Source: an uncultured Oscillospiraceae bacterium (GTDB lineage: Bacteria > Bacillota > Clostridia > Oscillospirales > Ruminococcaceae). Taken from it: a DNA stretch of 64,000 nt. Every line of letters begins with the position of its first letter. The stretch's first letter is position 1. Positions 25,468-34,491 of the stretch are shown here, one piece after another. The DNA lies in the NCBI GenBank assembly GCA_905197685.1, contig CAJJZS010000001.1, positions 124,001 to 188,000 of the forward strand, read 5' to 3'. The notes beneath the pieces are model-generated. The model did no database searches and was not told the DNA's origin. It saw only the letters and a list, made by a program, of their open reading frames with translations. Both the position numbers and the translations under genes were made by a program.

Positions 25468-26274
25468 GTGAGTCAGCAAAAAATCAGGGCGGGCGTTTCC
25501 AGCGCCTGCTTTTTCCCAAAGGAAACGATAGAGGCGGTTCGCATTTTGGCAGACTGGAAGATACCGGAAATTGAAATCTTTTTTAATTCTCCGCGGGAAT
25601 TAAAAGCAGAATATGTCAGACAACTGAAAGAAATATGTGAACAAGCAGGGACAAAGGTAGTTTCTGTTCACCCGTTTACCTCCTCCAGCGAGCCGATGTA
25701 CTTTTTTACCGATTACCCGGGACGCTTTGAGGACGGAGTGGAGATTTACAGGCATTTTTTTGGCGCTGCAAGGGAGCTTGGCGCACGCTATGTGGTGTTT
25801 CACGGGGATTCTCCGTTCAGCCGCATAGAGGAAAAGAAAGCGTTTGCGCAGCTGAAAAAAACAGACGAAATTGCAAGGGAAGAATACGGAGTGCGTCTGA
25901 TTTATGAAAATGTAGTGCGGTGCAGAGGAAAAGACCCTGACTATTTTGCTCGTTTAAAGGAATTTTATCCGCAGATGCAGTTTGTTTTGGATGTAAAACA
26001 GGCAATCCGCGCCCAAAGGGACCCTGTGGAGTATCTGAAAAAATTGGGAGACAGTATCGTTCACATTCATATCAGTGACAGCAGCGAACAGTCCGATTGT
26101 CTGCCGGTGGGGAAGGGGACGATGAACTTGCAGGATTTCCTGCAACAACTGCAAAAAACAGGATTTCAAGGGTGTATTTTGCAGGAACTGTATCGGGAAA
26201 GCTATCAAACGGAGCAGGAAGTGTTGGAGGGCTACCGTTTTTTAAGCAGTTTATTAGAAAAAGACGGACAGTAA
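25468..26274 (+). CDS. Sugar phosphate isomerase/epimerase family TIM-barrel protein
   Basis: 268 residues of the xylose-isomerase-like AP endonuclease 2 fold. Putative metal ligands appear in order at barrel strands: VVFHGDSPF, LIYENVVRC, FVLDVKQAIRA with VHIHISDSS, and LQELYRE. The GTG at 25468 follows GGAAGGAG; an earlier open frame overlaps the HAD gene and lacks support. The substrate is unknown, although pairing with a phosphatase suggests a sugar or polyol phosphate pathway. Confidence 0.85.
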   Translation: MSQQKIRAGVSSACFFPKETIEAVRILADWKIPEIEIFFNSPRELKAEYVRQLKEICEQAGTKVVSVHPFTSSSEPMYFFTDYPGRFEDGVEIYRHFFGAARELGARYVVFHGDSPFSRIEEKKAFAQLKKTDEIAREEYGVRLIYENVVRCRGKDPDYFARLKEFYPQMQFVLDVKQAIRAQRDPVEYLKKLGDSIVHIHISDSSEQSDCLPVGKGTMNLQDFLQQLQKTGFQGCILQELYRESYQTEQEVLEGYRFLSSLLEKDGQ

Positions 26275-26418
26275 TTTGTACACTGTTTACAAAATTCGAC
26301 AGAATGATAGTGATAATGCACAATTATAGTGTGCAATTTAAGGGATAATGTACATAGTATATAAAAACAAAGAACCGAATTGTATATTATTCTGGAAGAA
26401 ATTTCCAGAACGGGATGA

Positions 26419-26466
26419 TATAATACTCCAAGAACGCGAGGGGCAGTTTGGTTGCCCCCCCCTTTA
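26419..26466 (+). promoter_or_regulatory. -10 element and leader hairpin before the DUF6514-like gene
   Basis: TATAAT (26419-26424) without a clear -35 is followed by GGGGCA / TGCCCC (about 26440-26455), then CCCC and TTTATTTTT. The hairpin could be a terminator or attenuator in the leader. Upstream, 26329-26400 contains small inverted repeats (TGCACA/TGTGCA and CTGGAA/TTCCAG). Confidence 0.45.
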
Positions 26467-26486
26467 TTTTTGAAAAGTTTATTGAG

Positions 26487-26786
26487 GTGAGGAAGCTGGA
26501 AATCAGTAAATTTGTACAGAATTCCGCTGTACAAACGCTCGGTGAAGGCATCGAGTACAAAATGGAGAAAACATCATCCGAAATCAGTCCGGAACGGGAA
26601 AGGGAGAGCTACGGCATCGGAGTTTATCGGGGAAACAGCCGCTTGCACGCAATCAAAGACATCACGATCGACAAGGAGCGATTAAAAGCGTTGATTGACC
26701 TGTGCAATCGGGAAAAGCTGTCGTTTTGTCATCTTTACGAGGTGGTAGATGACTTTTTGGGAAACTTGTACGGAGAATCTTTTTAA
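26487..26786 (+). CDS. DUF6514-like small protein
   Basis: About 99 residues, cytoplasmic. The C-terminal part ESYGIGVYRG...IKDITIDKERLKALIDLCN...FCHLYEVVDDFLG resembles the clostridial DUF6514 family, which has no known function. The start is uncertain: GTG at 26487 fits the frame but lacks an upstream ribosome site, whereas GAGGTGAGG overlapping that GTG would suit a start slightly downstream (CTG 26496). It lies upstream of nrdR with its own leader. Confidence 0.55.
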   Translation: MRKLEISKFVQNSAVQTLGEGIEYKMEKTSSEISPERERESYGIGVYRGNSRLHAIKDITIDKERLKALIDLCNREKLSFCHLYEVVDDFLGNLYGESF

Positions 26787-26816
26787 AGAAAATATGTAAA
26801 AAATAAAAGAAAAGGA

Positions 26817-26847
26817 TTGTACAAACGGGCGTTTCATATGCTATAAT
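26817..26847 (+). promoter_or_regulatory. Predicted promoter of nrdR
   Basis: TTGTAC (26817-26822) and an extended -10, TATGCTATAAT (TATAAT at 26842-26847), with a 19-nt spacer; the TG element may compensate for the spacing. Confidence 0.6.
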
Positions 26848-26969
26848 AAGAAGAGGAAAAATATTCCGGCTGTTTTGTTGTTTCAGTCGGAATAAAGATC
26901 CTTTTTGAAAGCGATTTTTCTGTAAAAACTTTACATTGGATAGGATAAAGATGGAAAGGAAGCCAAGCT

Positions 26970-27464
26970 ATGAAATGCCCATACTGCCAATATTCCGAAA
27001 GCAAGGTCATTGATTCGCGACCGACCGATGAGGATGAAAAAATCCGCCGCCGCCGCGAGTGTATCCGCTGCGGCAAGCGTTTTACCACTTATGAGATTGT
27101 GGAAACCACCCCGCTGATGGTGATGAAGAAGGACCGGACAATAGAACCGTTTAACCGGGAAAAGCTGCTCAACGGTCTGCTGAGAGCCTGCGAAAAAAGA
27201 CCGATTTCCTTAAAAAGGCTGGAGCAGATTGTGGATACCATCGAGCAGAAGCTCAAAAACTCGCTGGAAGGAGAGGTGAGCTCCTGTATGATCGGCGAGC
27301 TTGCCATGAAGGAGCTGCGTGGAATTGACCAGGTGGCTTACATTCGGTTTGCCTCTGTTTACCGCGAGTTTCAGGATATTGAATCCTTTATGAGGGAGCT
27401 GCGCAAAATCCAGGAGGAACAAGGCGCGGGCGAAGCGGAATCAAACGGGGAAACGGACTGTTAG
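26970..27464 (+). CDS. nrdR: Transcriptional repressor NrdR
   Basis: 164 residues. The N-terminal zinc ribbon has Cys3, Cys6, Cys31 and Cys34 (CPYC and CIRC), followed by an ATP-cone domain (VMKKDRTIEPFNREKLLNGLL). NrdR senses ATP/dATP levels and represses ribonucleotide reductase operons through paired NrdR boxes. GGAAAGGAAGC precedes the ATG. No nrd gene lies in the window. It converges with and overlaps the DUF4363 gene by 4 nt. Confidence 0.97.
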   Translation: MKCPYCQYSESKVIDSRPTDEDEKIRRRRECIRCGKRFTTYEIVETTPLMVMKKDRTIEPFNREKLLNGLLRACEKRPISLKRLEQIVDTIEQKLKNSLEGEVSSCMIGELAMKELRGIDQVAYIRFASVYREFQDIESFMRELRKIQEEQGAGEAESNGETDC

Positions 27465-27841
27465 ATTAGATTTTTTAGTTTTGGGATTTCATTGTGATAC
27501 AGCTCGTAGATGCGGATACGAAGCTCTTGGCAGTGCGCGCTGAGCATTGTGAGGTCTTCGTTAGAGGCAAGCGAAGGAAGATGAGAGGCCAGAGCGGTAA
27601 TTTTTTCCAGAGGTTCGTGGCGGATATACCAGACCATCGAATCTTTGGAATGGTTCCAATCCTGATAAAACTGCTGCGACAAAGCGGCCGCTTGGGAAAA
27701 GCGGTCGCTTTTTGCGTACGCTTCAATCTGCGACACCTGCTTATATGCCGTATCGCAGAGCGATTTGCACTGAAACAATGTATAAAAAGAAACCGACAGA
27801 ATGACAAAAAGGACAACCAATGCAGTGTACAGCCGTTTCAT
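27461..27841 (-). CDS. DUF4363 family protein
   Basis: About 126 residues with one N-terminal membrane helix (RLYTALVVLFVILSVSFYTLF) and an extracytoplasmic helical body. It matches the clostridial DUF4363 family, usually found next to DUF421 genes as here. I chose ATG 27841 over 27880 because the longer form overlaps the DUF421 gene and adds a basic stretch; AGGCTTTTT lies just ahead. Function unknown; the neighbourhood suggests a spore or envelope role. Confidence 0.75.
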   Translation of the reverse strand: MKRLYTALVVLFVILSVSFYTLFQCKSLCDTAYKQVSQIEAYAKSDRFSQAAALSQQFYQDWNHSKDSMVWYIRHEPLEKITALASHLPSLASNEDLTMLSAHCQELRIRIYELYHNEIPKLKNLI

Positions 27842-27857
27842 AAAAAGCCTCCGAAAT

Positions 27858-28532
27858 TTATTTTTGTTCGACCGGAACAATGTAATAATCCCGGTCAGGG
27901 GTACAGGTCATGAGGAAGATATCCTCGGACCGGTATCCCTCTTTTTTTAAGATGTTGGCAAGCTGTTTTGGAGTGAGAGAACAGTTTTTCAGTCCTTCGT
28001 CAATCACCTTTCGGTCGCTGATAACAACCGAGGGGGGCGGGGTGTCGGGAAGATTGATGTTTGCCGTTTTGGGATTGAGCGACTCATACTTCGGTTTTTT
28101 GTAGACCGAGAGTTGACCGGTGGTTTCGGTAACGGCAAAATCAACCTCCCGAATGTCGAAAATACCGTTGGTTCGCAGTTGCTCCATCAAATCGTCCACA
28201 GAATAGCGCAGGCTGGAAAGCGCCTGTTGGTCGATGCGTCCGTTGCGGATCAATACGCGGGTGTTTCCCCACAAAAGGCGGCGCAGCCGCAGACTTTTTA
28301 AGGTAAGCACCGAAAGAAGCACCTCGAAGCACATCAGGGTGAGAATGGGGACGATGCCGAGAATCAGAGGAATATCGCTGTTTTCAATCGGGAGGGTGGC
28401 GATGTTGGAGATTAAAATGGTGACAACAAGTTCCGAGGGTTGCAGCTGCCCCAGCTGCCGTTTTCCCATGACCCTCATACCGACAATCAAAATAGTGTAC
28501 AAAATTAAAGTGCGTAAAAAAGAAATAAACAA
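27858..28532 (-). CDS. DUF421 membrane protein (YetF family)
   Basis: 224 residues. Three membrane helices at the N-terminus (about 5-85, with RVMGKRQLGQLQPSELVVTILISNIA) are followed by the cytoplasmic DUF421 domains (LIRNGRIDQQALSSLRYSVDDLMEQLR and REVDFAVTETTGQLSV). Relatives such as YetF, YrbG and YcaP are found in spore formers; some affect germination. It is upstream of DUF4363 in an operon and divergent from the ger operon. Confidence 0.92.
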   Translation of the reverse strand: MFISFLRTLILYTILIVGMRVMGKRQLGQLQPSELVVTILISNIATLPIENSDIPLILGIVPILTLMCFEVLLSVLTLKSLRLRRLLWGNTRVLIRNGRIDQQALSSLRYSVDDLMEQLRTNGIFDIREVDFAVTETTGQLSVYKKPKYESLNPKTANINLPDTPPPSVVISDRKVIDEGLKNCSLTPKQLANILKKEGYRSEDIFLMTCTPDRDYYIVPVEQK

Positions 28533-28637
28533 TGTTTGCCGCTTCCTTTCTCAAATTCGTATCGTTAGTATCGGTATAAAAAACGGAATTTATGCAGATA
28601 CTATTTTGGAAAACGATTGAAAGAAAGGGGAAAAACG

Positions 28638-30245
28638 GTGGCTGCGATGAAAAAAACATGGGAAGAATATTTAGAAAAATTAAAGCAGGCAAAAGAAGCG
28701 CAGGCTGCGGTGCGGGGAGGACTGTTTGATTCTTCCGAGCCGCAGGGCGTGGGCAGCAGAAAAGAAGCGAAAACGCCGTTAAAAAAGGATTTGACCGAAA
28801 ATATGGTGCGTATCAGGGCGTTGGCGCAGAATACAAGCGACTTGCAGGACCGGCAGATTGAGGTGAGCGGGGTTAAGGTTTCCTTGTTAATGTGCGAAGG
28901 AATGGTGAATTTGACACTGTTTACCCAGATTATGGTTCGTCCGCTTTGCGAACTGGAGATAGAAAACGCCGACGGGGAAGCGGTGGCGGACTGGGTGAGC
29001 AAAAATACGGTGTTTTCTTCCGACCAAAAAGAATTTTTTACCTATGACGAGTTGTTTTCCTTTTTGATGGCAGGGTTTGTTGTGCTGCTGATTGACGGGG
29101 TGGACAGAGGAATTGCCTGCGGGATGCAGGGGTATAATTTCCGCTCCGTTTCGGAACCCAGCACCGAGATGAATATCACCGGTTCCCGAGAGGGATTTGT
29201 GGAGCCGATTCGGGTGAACCAGAGCATGATTCGGCGCAGAATCCGTTCTCCGAGTTTAAAATTTGAGATGTTTTCCGTAGGAGAAAAGAGCAGAACCGAT
29301 GTCAGTATGGTTTATTTAACCGATACCGCAGACCCTAAAACGGTGGAATCGGTGCGGCAGAAGTTGGGAAAGGTAAGTTCGGATATTATTTTAAGCCAGG
29401 GGTATCTCCGCCCGTATTTGGAGGGAAAACCGCTTTCCCCCTTTTCCGCAGTCGGGACAACGGAGCGACCGGACACCCTGTGCGCAAAAATCAACGAGGG
29501 AAGAATTGCCGTTTTGGTGGACGGGACGCCCTTTGCATTGATTGTTCCTTATCTGTTTTCGGAGCATTTTCAGAGCATGGACGATTATTCTTATCGTCCG
29601 TATTACGGCTCTTTTATCCGAATTTTAAAATATATCGCCTTTTTTATCTCTGTCTTTTTGCCGGGACTGTATGTTGCAATTACAGTATTCAGTCCGCAGA
29701 TGCTGCCGGATACCCTGCTGTTTAATATTGCGGCATCGGAGCAGCAGACGCCGTTTTCGATGATGAGCGAGGCGTTGATTATCCACTTTATCTATGAAAT
29801 CATGCGGGAGGCGGGACTGCGCCTTCCGCGTCCGGTGGGACACGCGGTCAGCATTATCGGGGCACTGGTTATCGGAGATGCGGCTGTTACGGCGGGAATT
29901 ATCGGTTCTTCCATGGTGATGGTGGTTGCCCTGACAGCGCTTAGTTCCTTTGTGGTTCCTACTTTATATGAACCGGCGGCGGTGCTGAAATTTGTATTTA
30001 TACTGGTGGGGGGAACTTGGGGATTATTTGGAATTTCGGTGGGGTTTGTGCTGCTGCTTGCAAATCTTTGCGCATTGGAATCGTTTGGTGTCCCCGTCAT
30101 GGCGCCTACCTCCCCGTTTTCGGCAGCGGATATGCGGGATAATTTTTGGAGAAGCGGCTGGAAAAGTTTGGGAAAATTGCGGCTGCGGGTGCAGGATTTG
30201 CCCGGCAGCCGGCAGAAAACAGAGAAAAAAGGGGGAGAAGAATGA
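28638..30245 (+). CDS. Spore germination receptor subunit A (GerA family)
   Basis: A 535-residue A subunit of a nutrient germinant receptor in the spore inner membrane. The hydrophilic N-terminal half (to about residue 310) is followed by membrane helices, with the conserved segments SLLMCEGMVN, GSREGFVEPIRVN and FFISVFLPGLYVAI, and the HFIYEIMREAGLRLPRPVGHAVSIIGALVIG signature. The GTG at 28638 follows GAAAGGGG. It is the first gene of an A-B-C operon whose members overlap. Confidence 0.93.
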   Translation: MAAMKKTWEEYLEKLKQAKEAQAAVRGGLFDSSEPQGVGSRKEAKTPLKKDLTENMVRIRALAQNTSDLQDRQIEVSGVKVSLLMCEGMVNLTLFTQIMVRPLCELEIENADGEAVADWVSKNTVFSSDQKEFFTYDELFSFLMAGFVVLLIDGVDRGIACGMQGYNFRSVSEPSTEMNITGSREGFVEPIRVNQSMIRRRIRSPSLKFEMFSVGEKSRTDVSMVYLTDTADPKTVESVRQKLGKVSSDIILSQGYLRPYLEGKPLSPFSAVGTTERPDTLCAKINEGRIAVLVDGTPFALIVPYLFSEHFQSMDDYSYRPYYGSFIRILKYIAFFISVFLPGLYVAITVFSPQMLPDTLLFNIAASEQQTPFSMMSEALIIHFIYEIMREAGLRLPRPVGHAVSIIGALVIGDAAVTAGIIGSSMVMVVALTALSSFVVPTLYEPAAVLKFVFILVGGTWGLFGISVGFVLLLANLCALESFGVPVMAPTSPFSAADMRDNFWRSGWKSLGKLRLRVQDLPGSRQKTEKKGGEE

Positions 30246-31363
30246 TTGGGGAAATAAGAAAACCGAAGGTAAGCGCAGCGCAGTTAGCGGCTTTGATGGT
30301 GCTGTCCCGATTGTTTATCCTTTTGATTTTTGTTCCGAACACGCACGAGTCGGTCAGCGGTACGGCTTCTCTGCTTTCTATTGCGGTGGGGTATTTTTTG
30401 ACGGTGTTGGCGTTGGTTCCGCTTGATTTTTTGTTCAAAAACAATCCGAATCAAAATCTGTATGAGATTGCGGTGCAGTGTTCCCCGAAAGTCGGAAAGA
30501 TTACCGCAGCCGGATTTTATCTGGTTTGCACTGCGGTTGCTTCCGAAACGGCGACCCAGTTTAATCTTTTTTTGACAGGAGCGGTTTATCCCCGCGCAAA
30601 TAAACAGGCGGTGAACCTGATTTTCTGCATCGCTGTGTTGTATTTGGCTTTTTTAGGCTTGGAGGCGCTGAACAGAACTGCGGCAATCATGCTGTTTGTG
30701 ATGGTAGTTTCCTTGGGATTGTTAGGATTTGGACTGTGGAAATTTTTTGACCCATTGAACCTGATTTCTCCGCTGTATGACGGGTGGTCTGCTGTGGCGC
30801 AGGGTTCGATTTTATATTTTACGCAAAATATAGAGCTGATTGCCTTTGCCTTGCTGGTTTCTTATTTGAATCAAAAAAGTGTGAGGAAACCGTTTTTTGC
30901 CTATCATACCGTGGTCAGTCTTCTTTTGACTGCGGTGGGATTTGCTTCCATTGTTGTTTTGGGAAACTACGGGGAAACCAGAAACTTTCCGATCTACACC
31001 ATGTTTGTCCTTTCCGGTTCCAATGTGTTTTACCGCTTTGACTATATTTTGATTGCAATCTGGGTGGCTGTTTCGATGATTCGGGCAGCGCTGTATTTTA
31101 TGCTGTCGGCAAAGATGTTGGACGAGTTGAGCGGAAGAAAGCTGCGGAAAAGAGCGATGTGGATTCAGACAGCGGCAGTTTTGCTGCTGTCAAGCCTTTC
31201 GACGGAAAATATTCGCCTGTTTGGTCTGATTTACCGCTTTTTGGCAAGCGGAATACCGGTGTATCTGTTGTTGCTGTTGCTGCCGTTGGCTTTGCTGTTT
31301 TTACAATGGAAACGGGGAAAGCGGAGCGAAGAACAAGGTTCAAAGGAGGGGGAACGGGCGTGA
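30242..31363 (+). CDS. Spore germination receptor subunit B (GerB family, endospore germination permease)
   Basis: A 373-residue protein with about ten membrane helices related to amino-acid permeases of the APC superfamily. In known receptors this subunit binds the germinant. The ATG at 30242 overlaps the gerA-type stop (ATGA) and follows GGGGGAG, indicating coupled translation; a longer open frame upstream overlaps subunit A. The basic C-terminus ends in the overlap with subunit C. Confidence 0.92.
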   Translation: MIGEIRKPKVSAAQLAALMVLSRLFILLIFVPNTHESVSGTASLLSIAVGYFLTVLALVPLDFLFKNNPNQNLYEIAVQCSPKVGKITAAGFYLVCTAVASETATQFNLFLTGAVYPRANKQAVNLIFCIAVLYLAFLGLEALNRTAAIMLFVMVVSLGLLGFGLWKFFDPLNLISPLYDGWSAVAQGSILYFTQNIELIAFALLVSYLNQKSVRKPFFAYHTVVSLLLTAVGFASIVVLGNYGETRNFPIYTMFVLSGSNVFYRFDYILIAIWVAVSMIRAALYFMLSAKMLDELSGRKLRKRAMWIQTAAVLLLSSLSTENIRLFGLIYRFLASGIPVYLLLLLLPLALLFLQWKRGKRSEEQGSKEGERA

Positions 31364-32520
31364 AGATAAAAAACCGGTTGTTTTTGGCAGCAACCCTCTG
31401 TATGCTGCTTTGTTTGAGCGGCTGTATGAGTTCGGCAGAGCTGAAAAACCGCACCATTGTCAAGATGGTGGGGGTTGACGCGGAGGGGGAAGAGTTTATT
31501 TTAACGATGCTGCAATTTGCCCCAAAAGCCGAATCGGGAGAAAAAACATCGGAATCCGAAACAAAAATTGCGCAGGTGCGGGGGAAAAGCATCAGCGAAG
31601 CCATTGGCAAGGTGAGCCAGTATACCGGAAACGAGGTCTTTTTGGGAAACAGCGGATTTCTGGTAATCGGCAAGGAGGCGGCGGAGCAAGGGGTGGAGCG
31701 GGCGCTTAACTTTTTTAACTCCAACCATGAGGTGAGTCCCGAACTGTATATCGTGATGGCAAAGGACAAGGCAGAGGACGTTATCAGAGTACAATGTGAG
31801 GAAGGGGCGGCGACCACCCAGCTAAAAAGTCTGGTGGAGCAGGGACAGAAGAACGGATTGTTGGGAAGTCCTACGCTGAGAGATGTGATGAACCGCTTGC
31901 AAAGCGACTGCGCAGAACCGTATCTGCCGTTGGTGGATATTGTGAAATCCAAAAACGGGGAAAAGGTAATCAAGATAAGCGGAATGGCAGTTTGCAAGGA
32001 CGGAAAGGCGAAGGAACTGCTTTCCGTAGAGGAAGCGAGGGGCGTTTTGTGGGCGACCGACGAGCTGCACAGGGCGCTGCTGACCGTCGATTTTGGGGAA
32101 GAAAAGAAATCGACCGCTTCGGTGGAACTGGGAGAAAGCAAAAGCAGGGTGAAGGTTCACCTAAAAGAGGGAAAGCCGGTTTTGGAACTGAGCATTAAAA
32201 GCAAGGGACACTTAAAAGAAGTGAATTTTGACCGAGGCGGCGGGGTGAAGATGGAGGAGTTAAAGGAGATTGAAAACGAGGTTTCTTCCCGAATCAAATC
32301 AACGGCGGAAAGAACGATTGACAAGGTGTTGTTTCGGGAAAAATGCGATGTGTTCCGTTATTCCGAATTTATAAAAAAGGAAGAGCCGGATTATTGGAAG
32401 AAAAATGAACAGAGGTGGGACGAGGTGATTGATGAAATAGAAATTTATGTATTTGTTAACTGTAAGATTGACCACCCCGGATTGGAAGCCAAGCATCATC
32501 AGGTAGCGGAGCAAAGATAA
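31360..32520 (+). CDS. Spore germination receptor subunit C (GerC family lipoprotein)
   Basis: A 386-residue lipoprotein with lipobox LSGC (Cys22) and the Ger(x)C layout: SSAELKNRTIVKMVGVDAEG at the N-terminus, GNSGFLVIGKEAAEQG and then the C-terminal domain (about 220-370). The GTG at 31360 overlaps the subunit B stop (GTGA) after AAAGGAGGGGG. It completes a minimal A-B-C receptor, which shows that the organism has a sporulation and germination programme. The germinant is not predictable. Confidence 0.93.
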   Translation: MKIKNRLFLAATLCMLLCLSGCMSSAELKNRTIVKMVGVDAEGEEFILTMLQFAPKAESGEKTSESETKIAQVRGKSISEAIGKVSQYTGNEVFLGNSGFLVIGKEAAEQGVERALNFFNSNHEVSPELYIVMAKDKAEDVIRVQCEEGAATTQLKSLVEQGQKNGLLGSPTLRDVMNRLQSDCAEPYLPLVDIVKSKNGEKVIKISGMAVCKDGKAKELLSVEEARGVLWATDELHRALLTVDFGEEKKSTASVELGESKSRVKVHLKEGKPVLELSIKSKGHLKEVNFDRGGGVKMEELKEIENEVSSRIKSTAERTIDKVLFREKCDVFRYSEFIKKEEPDYWKKNEQRWDEVIDEIEIYVFVNCKIDHPGLEAKHHQVAEQR

Positions 32521-32604
32521 AGACTCTGGAAAAAGGAAAAAATCTGTGGTAAAATAAGAGCAAACAAAGCACAACACCGATACAGACAGAAAGAAGGAAG
32601 AAAG

Positions 32605-33171
32605 ATGAAGGCAAGAATTGTTCCGCGCAAAGAGATTGTTTTGCTCTATCGCCACAACGAGGCAGAAAACGGAGAAAAATTGATTGACCTTTTCAAACAA
32701 ATGAAGCTGGAGTACCGTTTGGTGGAGGAAAAGGATCTGAACAAAACAACCGGAGAATTGGCAGGATACCGGGCGGAAACTCAGATACAGGAGCAACCGG
32801 AGAATTGTCCGCGGACGCCGGCGATGGCGTTGGGCGGATTGTCGGGCAGCCGATTGGATCATTTGCTTACCGAAATGAACCGCGCAAAAATTGATATTCC
32901 TGTGAAGATGGTGATTACGCAGCATAACGAAGGGTGGAAATTTGCAGACCTAATCTCGGAAGTACAGAAGGAACACGAGCTGTTTTTGTCGATGGAACGG
33001 CTGCAAAAGACAGTAGAATTGTTAAAGGATACGCAGGACCCTGCTGCAAAAGAGCTGATTCAAAAAGCGCGCGCCGCTTTGGACCGCATGAAGGGTCGGG
33101 AAGAAAACCAGCCGGACGCAGAAGAGCTGAATCAAATCGGGGCAGAAATTGCCGCATATCTGCAAAAATAA
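32605..33171 (+). CDS. DUF3783 domain protein
   Basis: 188 residues, cytoplasmic. The middle part (about 70-120, AMALGGLSGSRLDHLLTEMNRAKIDIPVKMVITQHN followed by W) matches DUF3783, and a C-terminal helical segment (about 128-188, with KELIQKARAALDRM) follows. Function unknown. AAGGAAGAAAG precedes the ATG; the gene stands alone between the ger operon and a bidirectional terminator. Confidence 0.8.
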   Translation: MKARIVPRKEIVLLYRHNEAENGEKLIDLFKQMKLEYRLVEEKDLNKTTGELAGYRAETQIQEQPENCPRTPAMALGGLSGSRLDHLLTEMNRAKIDIPVKMVITQHNEGWKFADLISEVQKEHELFLSMERLQKTVELLKDTQDPAAKELIQKARAALDRMKGREENQPDAEELNQIGAEIAAYLQK

Positions 33172-33187
33172 AGAGAACAAACAAAAA

Positions 33188-33224
33188 GCAGTTCACTTTT
33201 TATAAAAGTGAACTGCTTTTTTGC
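33188..33224. terminator. Bidirectional terminator
   Basis: AAGCAGTTCACTTTT and AAAAGTGAACTGCTT form a 15-bp stem with a TAT loop, followed by TTTTTT; it ends the DUF3783 gene and the convergent MYG1 gene. Confidence 0.9.
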
Positions 33225-33238
33225 ATCTTGTTTTTGTT

Positions 33239-34075
33239 TTAAGATTCTGCAAGCTGCTGTGTAAGACGGCAGGCAGCAACAGCATCCTCCAGTGTGTCGG
33301 CAGAGATTAAAAAACGATTGTTGTGGCAGAAGCGAAGGGTTGGGATTTGGCTGAGCCTCTGCAATTCTTCCGCGGATTTTCCCGCCCATTCTTGAGGGAA
33401 GGGCAGGCGCAGGGAGTTATCCTGAAGGCTTACCGGAACGCCCTGCGCGCTAAATCCGCCGCGGTGGGAGGGAGAAACCACAAACTGCGCGTCGGAGGTA
33501 ACGACAAATTGTTTCCAGGGAGCAAATTGTTCTAAGATAACGATGCGGTTCTGCATGGTTTCAACTGCCGATTTTACCAAAGCGCCTGCCCGACGGATTC
33601 CGTTTACCTCTTCGATTTTGCGGGAGAGGATTGCAAAGGCAACATCCAGCGCTTTTAAAAAGTTTTCGTCCGGGTTTTCGTCCGAGTCCCAACACGGATT
33701 GAATGCGCCGATGGCAGAGGCAAGGGGGTGTCCACAGCCGGTGTTGTCCTCCAAATCCAGAGGCTGTATAAAGTGTTCGTCAAAAGAATCCGCCTCTTCG
33801 CCCAACAAAAAGGAGCCGTATTCTTTCCAGAGTAAGCCGAAGGCGGCATAAGGAACGCCGTTTTCCCGCACCGGTGCGCCGCTTTGGTGGTGGTCAAATT
33901 TTCCCCAGCCGATATCAAAAACAATTCCGTCAAAGTTTTCGGGGACGGAAAGCACCCGTTTAAATTGAATATCGGGGTTAAGAATCCGCAGCAGAGCGGC
34001 AGAAAAGACATCGTCGGCGTGGAATTTTCCTGCGTGGGTTATCGCCTTGTCGGGGATTGTGGGCAGGTTTGTCAT
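33239..34075 (-). CDS. MYG1 family protein (DHH-like phosphoesterase or exonuclease)
   Basis: 278 residues. Metal-binding motifs of the MYG1/DHH type are present: THAGKFHADDVFSAALL at the N-terminus, VFDIGWGKFDHHQSG (DHHQ) and the LDLEDNTG segment. MYG1 in eukaryotes is a 3'-5' RNA exonuclease; the bacterial role is not known. I chose ATG 34075 after AGAAGGAGA over the upstream ATG at 34096. Confidence 0.9.
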   Translation of the reverse strand: MTNLPTIPDKAITHAGKFHADDVFSAALLRILNPDIQFKRVLSVPENFDGIVFDIGWGKFDHHQSGAPVRENGVPYAAFGLLWKEYGSFLLGEEADSFDEHFIQPLDLEDNTGCGHPLASAIGAFNPCWDSDENPDENFLKALDVAFAILSRKIEEVNGIRRAGALVKSAVETMQNRIVILEQFAPWKQFVVTSDAQFVVSPSHRGGFSAQGVPVSLQDNSLRLPFPQEWAGKSAEELQRLSQIPTLRFCHNNRFLISADTLEDAVAACRLTQQLAES

Positions 34076-34221
34076 GAAAAATCTCCTTCTTTCCATAAAA
34101 ATTTAGGGCAATCTTTTCATCAATTATAGCATAAAATACCGCAGATGACAAAAAATACTTTGCCTACTGGAAGAAGGGGAAAAAGCATGATATAATCTAA
34201 AGAAAGGAAGGAATGATACAG

Positions 34222-34485
34222 ATGGCGTTATACAAAGATATTTGCCGCTGCCAAAAGTGCGGAAAAAATTTTACCTGGTACTATCAGCCGCAGGAGGAAG
34301 AGGGATATTCCAGACACCTGATTTTATCCGAAGAAGCGGCGGTAAAGGCGACCGGCATCATGCTGGTGACAGAAAAAATTTATGATGTTCTGGTGGACTG
34401 TCCATACTGCGGAGCGCAAAACGATTTTAACTGTAAAATTGAACAGGAACTGCCGGGGCTGAAACAAAACGCATCCAAAGAATAG
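34222..34485 (+). CDS. Small zinc-ribbon protein
   Basis: 87 residues with two CxxC pairs far apart (CQKC near residue 11 and CPYC near 62), as in a split zinc ribbon. Both knuckles and an intervening TWYYQPQ segment suggest a nucleic-acid or protein-binding role, but I do not recognise the family. ATG 34222 is spaced about 11 nt from AAAGGAAGG; the alternative ATG at 34213 is too close. It converges with the amidase gene. Confidence 0.7.
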   Translation: MALYKDICRCQKCGKNFTWYYQPQEEEGYSRHLILSEEAAVKATGIMLVTEKIYDVLVDCPYCGAQNDFNCKIEQELPGLKQNASKE

Positions 34486-34491
34486 TCGGCG

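Noticed and set aside
31098..32141. A 347-codon open frame on the minus strand opposite the GerC gene
   Set aside because: Low-complexity Ser/Leu/Pro-rich translation, no ribosome site, and the plus strand encodes a clear GerC lipoprotein.
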